From Planctomycetaceae bacterium (GTDB lineage Bacteria > Planctomycetota > Planctomycetia > Planctomycetales > Planctomycetaceae), in NCBI GenBank assembly GCA_947479075.1, contig CANJZR010000308.1, forward strand, positions 1 to 5,167: a DNA stretch of 5,167 nucleotides, read 5' to 3'. Shown here in pieces: positions 1-5,167 of the stretch (position 1 is the first letter of the stretch; every line of letters begins with the position of its first letter). The notes under the pieces were generated by a model. It was given only the letters and a program-made list of their open reading frames with translations, had not been told where the DNA came from and made no database searches. Position numbers and translations under genes: made by a program.

Positions 1-161
1 AGAATTCCTCCCTGCTCATGGGGATGGTTGTGCAGCGGAACTTCAGCTCCGTCATCCATCTCCAGATACGACAGCATCAGGTGCGTTCCAAAGGGTGTCC
101 GCATACGGCAACCGGGGACCGGTTCAATCGGAGTGATGCTGTTGAGATCGATGAAGGCCAT
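1..161 (-). CDS. Cupin-domain protein, N-terminal 53 residues (cut by window edge)
   Basis: The minus strand opens with ATG at 161 and stays open to the window edge, giving 53 residues starting MAFIDLNSIT. It contains the first cupin motif: Gly38, five residues, then H44-N-H46-P-H-E-Q50-G-G. In the cupin superfamily the two histidines of HxH and the residue four positions later bind a metal. That position is Gln50 here, as in the HxHxxxQ arrangement known from BacB, rather than the classical Glu. The second motif, with the last His ligand, lies outside the window. Single-domain cupins of this kind are usually about 100-130 residues, so roughly half is seen. They include dioxygenases, isomerases and sugar-binding sensors, so the substrate cannot be named. 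The ribosome site is weak (TTGAGC about 7 bases upstream). The hairpin at 381-415 probably separates this gene from the upstream cysteine-rich gene, so it should have its own promoter in 162-380. The family call is firm and the function is open. Confidence 0.8.
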   Translation of the reverse strand, partial: MAFIDLNSITPIEPVPGCRMRTPFGTHLMLSYLEMDDGAEVPLHNHPHEQGGI

Positions 162-437
162 GAGATTGCTCAAAGGGGCGATGAACGGTCGTGGGCAGGC
201 AGGCGGACCTTGTGGTCTACCGCCTCTCTGCTCACGACAGAATACAGGAGCTTTCTGAGATCTGAAGCCAGCTGGTCCCGTCTCGTTCAGATCAGGGGCA
301 GGATGTCACACAAACGATAAACTCAGATCGCGTGATTGTGACAGTTCGGGAGTCCCTGAATGGGAGTGAGATCAAATGAGAGAATGCCGCACGAACAGTG
401 TTCGTACGGCATTCTGACTGATCGGAATCGCTCGTTC
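162..437. other. Intergenic region between the cysteine-rich gene and the cupin gene
   Basis: This gap of 276 bases contains a strong hairpin at 381-415 just after the cysteine-rich gene. About 220 bases remain upstream of the cupin start. I looked on the minus strand for a -35/-10 pair driving the cupin gene and found none that I would defend. Small open frames here on the plus strand run opposite the cupin gene and have no ribosome site or protein character. Confidence 0.5.
381..415 (-). terminator. Hairpin terminator after the cysteine-rich gene
   Basis: The outer arms AGAATGCCG (381-389) and CGGCATTCT (407-415) are perfectly complementary. After a single C/A mismatch, the inner arms ACGAAC (391-396) and GTTCGT (400-405) pair perfectly around a three-base loop. 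That gives 15 base pairs in 35 bases. The hairpin starts 22 bases beyond the stop codon of the cysteine-rich gene, where a transcription terminator is expected. On the minus strand the following sequence, CATTTGATC, has only a short T run, so it is not a textbook Rho-independent terminator. It could instead protect the 3' end of the transcript or act with Rho. Confidence 0.65.
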
Positions 438-869
438 TTAGTTCATGGGCTCCAGGTCGCGACAGTTGCACACGGTGACGGTGGTTGTCGGTCCGGTGGG
501 CTTCAAGACACACTTGCAAGATGTCTTGTTTTCACACACCCACATGTATTGCTTGATCAACACGGCGGTTGCAGCGAAGTCAGATTCACAGCGGGGAATC
601 GCTGCTTCTGTGATGATTGCGTTGCCACAGACTCCGGGCATTGCATTCTCCCAGGTCACCACGCCGCATCCGTCTGACAGGCAGGTTCCGTCCGGTAATT
701 CATCACATGTTCCACTGATCGGATTTGGTGCGACTGCTTTCGGGGCTTCGCACGCACCTGGAACCATGACTTCCGGATTGAGCCCGCAATCGCCTATGGC
801 TGTGAGCGGCTCTGAAATCATGGTTAATCCCGCAAGCAAAAGCAGGGTGGAAACAATTCTCATCTTCAT
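438..869 (-). CDS. Small secreted cysteine-rich protein of unknown function
   Basis: The product has 143 residues. Residues 1-26 look like a Sec signal peptide: MKMR followed by a hydrophobic core (IVSTLLLLAGLTMI), with cleavage near TA-IG or AIG-D. The mature part of about 117 residues holds 12 cysteines (28, 40, 55, 63, 68, 81, 94, 112, 118, 120, 134, 136), an even number that fits up to six disulfides in an oxidising compartment. Two C-x-C pairs, CKC at 118-120 and CNC at 134-136, flank a threonine-rich TGPTTTVTV stretch. A P-G-x-C motif occurs twice (37-40 and 78-81). I recognise no named domain. The start at 869 is chosen because AGGAGG lies 7 bases upstream and the signal peptide begins there. 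The longer frame from 986 would place 39 non-signal residues in front and overlap the neighbour. Probably the second gene of an operon with the anchored protein at 931-2100. A small structural or binding protein of the cell envelope is possible, but that is a guess. Confidence 0.82.
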   Translation of the reverse strand: MKMRIVSTLLLLAGLTMISEPLTAIGDCGLNPEVMVPGACEAPKAVAPNPISGTCDELPDGTCLSDGCGVVTWENAMPGVCGNAIITEAAIPRCESDFAATAVLIKQYMWVCENKTSCKCVLKPTGPTTTVTVCNCRDLEPMN

Positions 870-876
870 TCTGAGG

Positions 877-882
877 CCTCCT
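877..882 (-). promoter_or_regulatory. Ribosome binding site of the cysteine-rich gene
   Basis: The minus strand reads AGGAGG, a perfect Shine-Dalgarno core, 7 bases before the ATG at 869. It fixes the start of the cysteine-rich gene and argues against the longer upstream frame. It lies in the 61-base gap after the stop codon of the preceding gene, so the second cistron can be translated independently. Confidence 0.85.
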
Positions 883-930
883 GGGAATGTCATTGCACGC
901 TGATCCGGAACGCCCGGCGGGCAATGGGAA

Positions 931-2100
931 TCAGTGTTTCTGTCGACCAAGCGATGCGTGTTTCCAGATCCAGATGCCGAGCGCAATCAGCGCGGCTCCA
1001 TTCAGTACAAGCACAGCTCTCATGGGGAATGACATGGGAGTGATCTGCTGGAACTGAGTGGCGGAGACGCTTGGCAGTAGATTGATCGTCTCCGGGATCA
1101 ACGTGCGGACATCGACCTCGGCTTCTGCCTGTGTCGGAATCTCTCGTCCCGGTGAATCACCGCGATAATCGAGTACTTTCCAGTTCGCGGGTTTGCTCAA
1201 CAGAAACGCCTGCTCAGGAATCGGCTCATTGAACGTGGCCTCCTTTAAAATGGCCAGATCGATGGATGAAACACGGTCTTGCTCATACCGAATGGTCGTT
1301 GAGTAGCGAGGAAGCGAGACACCTCCGGAGAAGGTCGTCAGGCCGGAATACACGGTCTCCTGGAGCAGTCTGGTGTCGAGGCTGTGTAATCGACTCAGAG
1401 GAACACCGGTCGCCCAGTCGACGGTACTTTTCGAAGTGACTGTTCCTCGGCGATGGCTGGGCGGAGTCACTGTTTCCAGATGGACGACCTGGCCGTCCCG
1501 TTCCGCTTTCGTGGGAAAGTGCCCTGCCGCTCGTGACTTCATGGGAGTTCGAAAAATCGAGAGACTTTCGGCAGTCGTGGGCGTACGGCCCGGGTCATAG
1601 ACGTGGATCTGCTTGTTGCCGGGTTCCACGATAAAGCTGAAGTCTGTGACGTTCACGTAGGAAACTGGTCCCGCATCATGTCGCAACCACTCACCCTGCT
1701 CCTGCATGTGTTGGACAGGAGGGACAAAGGTGACATCTTGTCCTGTGATATCACGCAGGAACAAAACCGCCTGTTCCGGATCGTCCGCGAATTGATACCG
1801 CTCCAGTTTCTCGTGGATCTGGGACTGCGAGAGAGACGACTGAGGTTTGACCTGATAATAGACTTGAAACCTGGCTTCGCTGGAGATGATCTCGGACCGC
1901 ATGTTCTCCCAGAGCGGTTCTAAATGCTCCATGACCGCTGTCACTTCTGGACTCACACTGGGAGTCACAGGGCCAGCAGGCGGATTTGCAGAGACTTCAT
2001 TCCCCGGTTCTGCTGCGACCGTGAAATCTGAGCCACTCAGTGCTAGTCCAATAAACAATGACCAGACGCTATTGAATACTCTCGCCCGTATAGTGGCCAT
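931..2100 (-). CDS. Exported membrane-anchored protein, possibly LolA-like fold
   Basis: The product has 389 residues. Residues 1-30 read as a Sec signal peptide: Arg5 and Arg7, a hydrophobic core at about 11-21, and a cleavage site at VAA-EP. Residues 33-50 form a Pro/Ser/Ala-rich linker. Residues 52-310 are a soluble domain rich in predicted beta strands, ending with ANWKVLDYRGD. Residues 358-379 form a hydrophobic helix (AVLVLNGAALIALGIWIW) followed by a basic tail (KHASLGRQKH), which suggests a single C-terminal anchor with the tail in the cytoplasm. There is no cysteine at all. The middle part, with DWATGVPLSRL and a late W-x-V-x-DYR element, resembles LolA-like or DUF2092-type planctomycete proteins, but this is a memory of family style and not a proven match. 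The ATG at 2100 has only a weak ribosome site (GAG about 10 bases upstream) but gives the complete signal peptide. It is probably the first gene of an operon with the downstream cysteine-rich gene. Its function is unknown; lipid or lipoprotein binding at the membrane would fit a LolA-like fold. Confidence 0.8.
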   Translation of the reverse strand: MATIRARVFNSVWSLFIGLALSGSDFTVAAEPGNEVSANPPAGPVTPSVSPEVTAVMEHLEPLWENMRSEIISSEARFQVYYQVKPQSSLSQSQIHEKLERYQFADDPEQAVLFLRDITGQDVTFVPPVQHMQEQGEWLRHDAGPVSYVNVTDFSFIVEPGNKQIHVYDPGRTPTTAESLSIFRTPMKSRAAGHFPTKAERDGQVVHLETVTPPSHRRGTVTSKSTVDWATGVPLSRLHSLDTRLLQETVYSGLTTFSGGVSLPRYSTTIRYEQDRVSSIDLAILKEATFNEPIPEQAFLLSKPANWKVLDYRGDSPGREIPTQAEAEVDVRTLIPETINLLPSVSATQFQQITPMSFPMRAVLVLNGAALIALGIWIWKHASLGRQKH

Positions 2101-2370
2101 GACGCGAACTCATGTGTGTTGTTAAACCCCACCAGTTGATTTTTTAAGAGTAACGGCACAAAGGAGAGATACAACCCATTAAAGTCGTTATCAGCGACTC
2201 TTGGGTGGGGACTCGTTCGGCGGCGAGTTTTCACTGCACTGACCTGCTGGATTAACGGGCAACTGAATTCCGCCACATTGTCCAGACGCTGAGAAGATCA
2301 CCTTCCCCAACACGATTGCCGGGGAAGGTGCTTCCGCTTGATAACGGCTTGGCTGGCTTGCTGGGCTGGC
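2101..2370. other. Intergenic region upstream of the anchored-protein gene
   Basis: This gap of 270 bases separates the stop of the peptidase gene from the start of the anchored-protein gene, both on the minus strand. It holds the hairpin at 2293-2334 near the peptidase end. The promoter of the anchored-protein gene should lie in 2101-2290. The nearest thing to a -10 box is TTTAAT (plus-strand 2178-2183), with no matching -35 box at the usual spacing. A weak inverted repeat, AGTCG/CGACT, sits at 2183-2199. An A-run (plus-strand T-run 2140-2145) lies about 40 bases before the start codon. None of these is strong enough for its own call. Next to the peptidase stop, GGCTGGCT occurs twice (2351-2358 and 2364-2371). 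Confidence 0.45.
2293..2334 (-). terminator. Hairpin terminator after the M3 peptidase gene
   Basis: Ten-base arms CACCTTCCCC (2299-2308) and GGGGAAGGTG (2321-2330) pair perfectly around a 12-base loop. The stem extends by four more pairs, GAAG (2293-2296) with CTTC (2331-2334), after a two-base bulge. It begins 36 bases past the stop codon of the peptidase gene. On the minus strand the stem is followed by a mixed TC tract without a real T run. It is therefore a likely but not classical terminator or 3'-end stabiliser. It implies that the peptidase transcript ends before the anchored-protein gene. Confidence 0.65.
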
Positions 2371-4473
2371 TCAGGTCAACCCGTTGTGTCGCAAGAGTGA
2401 TTCCGGTGACGGATCACGACCGCGGAACTCGCGGAACACATCCATCGGATGGCGGCTCCCTCCCAGGGAAAGTACGGTGTCTCGAAATCGGCGACCGGTC
2501 TTGCGGACCGTTGCGTCGTCATCGAGACCTGCCTCTTCAAACGCGGAGAACGCATCAGCGCTCAGCACCTCGGCCCACTTATAGCTGTAGTATCCCGCAG
2601 CGTAACCACCGGCGAAGATGTGAGAGAACGCACACAAGAACCGGTCTTCGGGCAGCATCGGCAGGATCGAAGCTCGCTCCATGACCCTCTTCTGGATGTC
2701 GAAGATACTCTCCTGTCCCAGAGGATCGAAGGCAGAGTGCAGCTGAATGTCAGTCATGCCAAACGTCAGCTGACGGAGCATCATCGACCCCGCCCGGAAC
2801 GTCTTCGCCGCCAGCATCTTGCGGTAGAGTTCGTCCGGCAGCTTCTCACCGGTCTGGTAGTGCCGGGCCAGCTTGTCGAGCGTCGGGCGATGATAGCACC
2901 AGTTCTCCATGAACTGGCTGGGGAGTTCGACGGCGTCCCATTCCACTCCGGTGATGCCCGCTGCGTCGGGGTAGTTCACGGTAGTCAGCATGTGCTGGAG
3001 TCCGTGCCCGAACTCGTGGAAGAGGGTTTCGACCTCGCGGAAGCCCATCAGCGAGGGCGTATCGCCCATCGGCGGCGTGGCATTACAGATCAGGTAGGCC
3101 ACCGGCAGCTGGACCTTGCCATGCGGTTCCGGACGCCGGCTCAGGCAGTCATCCATCCACGCGCCGGGACGCTTGGTCTCGGGGCGTGAATAGGGATCGT
3201 AGAAGAACCCCGCGATTGGCTTTCCAGCTTCGTTCCGCACCGCATAGTACCGGACATCTGGGTGCCAGGTGGGGACATCCTGCTCTTCGATTGTGATGCC
3301 AAAGAGTGTTTCCAGCAGCTCGTACAACCCCTTCAGCACGATCTCGTGTGAGAAGTAGGGACGCAGGTCCTCTTCTTTGAAGTCGTAACGTTCTTCTCTG
3401 AGTCTCTCTGCCCAGAAAGGTACGTCCCAGTGAGCCAGTGGTTCCTTCTGCCCGTCGCGCCACGCCAGATCGGTGACTTCATCCAGATCGCGCTTGGCTG
3501 CGGGGAGCGAGGCCTTGAGCAAGGTCTCGAACATCTCTTCCACAGCTGCGACGCTGGGTGCCATTTTCTGGGCGAGGCTGAGTTCCGCGTAAGTCTTGTA
3601 TCCCAGCAGGTTCGCTTTCTCTTTGCGGAGGGCGAGATGCTTCACGCAGAGAACCGTATTGTCGAGCTCACCCGACGAGGCCCGCGTCATGTAGGCCTTG
3701 TAGACCTGCTCACGCAAGGCCCGGTTGCGGCAGTGCTGCATAAAGGGGTTGAAAATCGACATCTCCAGCGTCACTCGCCAGGGCCCCTTCTCCGGGGTCG
3801 CCTCAGCTGCTCCCTCGGGTTTGCTACGGTTGTAGGCCGAGGCTGTCATGCGGCGCAGGGTGTCGGGCCAGCCTGCGGTGTCGGCACTCGATTCGACGAG
3901 CAGCGACCAGGCCTTGTTCGAGTCGAGCACATGGTTCGAGAACTCGGTCCCGGCCTGCGACAGTTCTGTTTCCAGGGCGTTGAACCGCTCCCGCTCATCT
4001 CCTGACAATCCGATCCCCGACAGCTCGCAGCTGAGAATCTTGCGATCGACGATGCGTTTTTGCGCGTCGTCGAGTTTGTTCCACTCGGGGCCCGACTGCA
4101 GTGCCTTGAGGGCCCGGTAGGCTGGTTCGCTCTGGGAAATCCGCAATCCGAATTGCACGACCTCGGGTTGGACCGTCTCGAAGGCCTCACGCAGGGCATC
4201 GGAGTTCATCACGCCGAACAGGTGCGTAACCGGAGCCCAGGCTCGCTCGAACATGCGGTTGAGCGGGTCAAAGACATCGACAGCTCCTGACCAGGTCGGC
4301 TGGATCTCTGCCTCGATTTTTTGCAGCGCCTGTTCGGCCTTCGCGATCACGAATCGCACAGCGGGAACGACATGTTCCGGTTGGATGCGATCGAACCGTG
4401 GAGTCCCTGCTTCCGTGAGCAGGGGATTCTCAGCCAGTTCGGCAGGCAAAGTTCCAAACAAGGTGTTCGACAC
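2371..4473 (-). CDS. prlC: Oligopeptidase A-type zinc metallopeptidase (family M3A)
   Basis: The product has 700 residues, against about 680 for E. coli oligopeptidase A (PrlC/OpdA), and resembles it along its whole length. The zinc site is complete. H486-E487-F-G-H490 supplies two ligands and the catalytic Glu. E516 in WDAVELPSQFMENW is the third ligand, 30 residues after the first His. The substrate-binding loop HIFAGGYAAGYYSYKWAE (618-635) carries H618, Y628 and Y631, which match the His and Tyr residues that hold substrate in thimet oligopeptidase. Other family blocks are QPEHVVPAV (31-39), CELSGIGL (149-156), WHPDVR (403-408) and GAWMDDC (437-443). There is no signal peptide, so it should act in the cytoplasm, cutting short peptides, including signal-peptide fragments, as in E. 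coli. The start codon is GTG; no in-frame ATG lies between it and the upstream stop, and no clear ribosome site is visible, so a start a few codons downstream is possible. It is transcribed away from the sulfatase. The hairpin at 2293-2334 follows it. Confidence 0.96.
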   Translation of the reverse strand: MSNTLFGTLPAELAENPLLTEAGTPRFDRIQPEHVVPAVRFVIAKAEQALQKIEAEIQPTWSGAVDVFDPLNRMFERAWAPVTHLFGVMNSDALREAFETVQPEVVQFGLRISQSEPAYRALKALQSGPEWNKLDDAQKRIVDRKILSCELSGIGLSGDERERFNALETELSQAGTEFSNHVLDSNKAWSLLVESSADTAGWPDTLRRMTASAYNRSKPEGAAEATPEKGPWRVTLEMSIFNPFMQHCRNRALREQVYKAYMTRASSGELDNTVLCVKHLALRKEKANLLGYKTYAELSLAQKMAPSVAAVEEMFETLLKASLPAAKRDLDEVTDLAWRDGQKEPLAHWDVPFWAERLREERYDFKEEDLRPYFSHEIVLKGLYELLETLFGITIEEQDVPTWHPDVRYYAVRNEAGKPIAGFFYDPYSRPETKRPGAWMDDCLSRRPEPHGKVQLPVAYLICNATPPMGDTPSLMGFREVETLFHEFGHGLQHMLTTVNYPDAAGITGVEWDAVELPSQFMENWCYHRPTLDKLARHYQTGEKLPDELYRKMLAAKTFRAGSMMLRQLTFGMTDIQLHSAFDPLGQESIFDIQKRVMERASILPMLPEDRFLCAFSHIFAGGYAAGYYSYKWAEVLSADAFSAFEEAGLDDDATVRKTGRRFRDTVLSLGGSRHPMDVFREFRGRDPSPESLLRHNGLT

Positions 4474-4631
4474 GGCGGTGACTCGAGAGAGAGGGGTGAA
4501 GTGATAAGCATCGGAAGGTTACGGGGAACCGCGGGGGAGATCAATGAGTGATTGCTGGCTGTCTGATACTCGTGCAACGGGTTATTCTTTTGATGTCTTT
4601 GCCACCGGATTCCGGTTCCACAGGTGACTCT
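4474..4631. promoter_or_regulatory. Divergent intergenic region between peptidase and sulfatase genes
   Basis: These 158 bases lie between two divergently transcribed genes, so at least one promoter in each direction is expected. I found no -35/-10 pair close to the sigma-70 consensus on either strand. GATACT at 4565-4570 resembles a -10 box for the sulfatase but lacks a -35 partner. The call rests on gene arrangement, not on sequence motifs. Confidence 0.4.
4622..4627 (+). promoter_or_regulatory. Ribosome binding site of the sulfatase gene
   Basis: AGGTGA matches the anti-Shine-Dalgarno sequence and ends 4 bases before the ATG at 4632. It decides between this ATG and an in-frame ATG at 4593, which has no such site and would add 13 polar residues in front of the signal peptide. 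Confidence 0.65.
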
Positions 4632-5167
4632 ATGACACTCGGCACCACCTCGCGATTCACAGCTGTTCTGCTCGCCTGCTCCGCGATTCTCGGGTTCCTG
4701 TTTGCGACGAGCGAGTTGCGAGCAGAGACTCCGAATGTGGTCATCATCTTCACGGATGATCAGGGGTACGGAGATCTCGGCTGTTACGGAGGCACCCATG
4801 TGGTGACCCCGAATCTCGACCGTCTGGCCACACAGGGAATGCGTTTCACGGACTTTCACGTCGCTCAGGCGGTGTGCGGAGCTTCGAGAGCTGCCCTGTT
4901 GACAGGGTGTTACCCCAATCGTCTCGGGATGCTGGGAGCCCCGGGACCGGCATCCAAACAGGGGATCCATGAGCGCGAAGTGCTCCTTTCTGAGCTGCTC
5001 CGTTCGAAGGGGTATGTCACAGGTGCGATCGGCAAGTGGCATCTGGGACACCGCACGCCGTTCCTGCCGTTGCAGCACGGTTTTGATTCCTACTTTGGGC
5101 TCCCGTATTCGAACGACATGTGGCCGTCTCATCCGGAGAAGGTGCGGTTTCCCGATCTGCCGCTGAT
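4632..5167 (+). CDS. Secreted sulfatase (arylsulfatase family), N-terminal 178 residues
   Basis: The frame runs from ATG at 4632 off the right edge, giving 178 residues of a protein that usually has about 450-600. Residues 1-31 are a signal peptide ending LRA-E, so the enzyme is exported. A Cys at position 16 after LLA vaguely recalls a lipobox, but the hydrophobic stretch continues past it, so ordinary cleavage is more likely. NVVIIFTDDQGYGDLGCYGG (35-54) carries the calcium-binding Asp pair D42-D43. The catalytic signature is C82-G-A-S-R86 followed by AALLTG. Cys82 should be converted to formylglycine, the residue that attacks sulfate esters, and Arg86 stabilises it. The second sulfatase signature, GYVTGAIGKWHLGH (127-140), includes K135 and H137. 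The motif has Ala where CxPSR sulfatases have Pro, a variant that occurs in this family. Sulfated polysaccharides are the likely substrates, but the specificity residues lie beyond the window. Start choice rests on AGGTGA upstream and on the signal peptide. Confidence 0.95.
   Translation, partial: MTLGTTSRFTAVLLACSAILGFLFATSELRAETPNVVIIFTDDQGYGDLGCYGGTHVVTPNLDRLATQGMRFTDFHVAQAVCGASRAALLTGCYPNRLGMLGAPGPASKQGIHEREVLLSELLRSKGYVTGAIGKWHLGHRTPFLPLQHGFDSYFGLPYSNDMWPSHPEKVRFPDLPL

Noticed and set aside
18..320. Plus-strand open frame of 100 residues at the left edge
   Set aside because: It lies opposite the cupin gene, whose HNHPHEQGG motif shows that the minus strand codes here.
438..986. Longer version of the cysteine-rich protein (182 residues) starting at 986
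   Set aside because: It overlaps the end of the anchored-protein gene and puts 39 residues in front of a clear signal peptide. The perfect AGGAGG lies 7 bases before the ATG at 869.
2043..2276. Minus-strand open frame of 77 residues upstream of the anchored-protein gene
   Set aside because: It overlaps the signal peptide coding region in another frame, has no ribosome site and no protein features. The region is better read as a promoter-containing gap.
2351..2376. Short GGCTGGCT direct repeat next to the peptidase stop codon
   Set aside because: There are only two copies of 8 bases with no further structure. It is too small to call a repeat element.
2449..3189. Plus-strand open frame of 246 residues inside the peptidase gene
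   Set aside because: It is antisense to a fully conserved M3 peptidase, and its His/Arg-rich product is typical of an antisense shadow.
3430..4005. Plus-strand open frame of 191 residues inside the peptidase gene
   Set aside because: It is an antisense shadow of the M3 coding sequence, with no ribosome site or recognisable motif.
4593..4631. Alternative upstream in-frame ATG for the sulfatase
   Set aside because: It has no ribosome site and would add 13 polar residues before the signal peptide. The ATG at 4632 has AGGTGA at good spacing.
4347..5132. Open frame of 261 residues on the minus strand across the peptidase start and the sulfatase
   Set aside because: It lies opposite the sulfatase gene and overlaps the peptidase start in another frame. 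Its product is low-complexity, rich in Arg and Cys, with no domain character.

Overview
The window looks like ordinary chromosomal sequence from a bacterium of the phylum Planctomycetes. That is an inference from four things: a secreted formylglycine-type sulfatase with a C-x-A-S-R active-site motif, an exported protein with a C-terminal membrane anchor that resembles LolA-like planctomycete proteins, a small secreted cysteine-rich protein, and moderately GC-rich sequence. The genus cannot be fixed from the sequence alone. No rRNA, tRNA, CRISPR, insertion sequence or phage feature is visible.

Layout, left to right. (1) 1-161, minus strand: the first 53 codons of a small cupin protein, cut by the window edge. 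(2) 162-437: a non-coding gap holding a strong hairpin (381-415), which probably ends the next transcript. (3) 438-869, minus: a 143-residue secreted protein with 12 cysteines and no recognised function. (4) 931-2100, minus: a 389-residue exported protein with a C-terminal transmembrane anchor and no cysteine. Only 61 bases separate it from the cysteine-rich gene downstream, so the two are probably co-transcribed. (5) 2101-2370: a gap holding a second long hairpin (2293-2334) that probably ends the peptidase transcript. (6) 2371-4473, minus: a complete M3A-family zinc oligopeptidase close to oligopeptidase A (PrlC/OpdA), with a GTG start. (7) 4474-4631: a divergent intergenic region. (8) 4632-5167, plus: the first 178 residues of a secreted sulfatase, cut by the right edge.

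The genes do not form an obvious single pathway. The peptidase should act in the cytoplasm on short peptides, and the sulfatase should desulfate extracellular or periplasmic substrates, probably sulfated polysaccharides. The exported membrane-anchored protein and the cysteine-rich protein are the only pair whose arrangement suggests a shared job, and they are the least understood part of the window. I see no convincing evidence of a large new system here.
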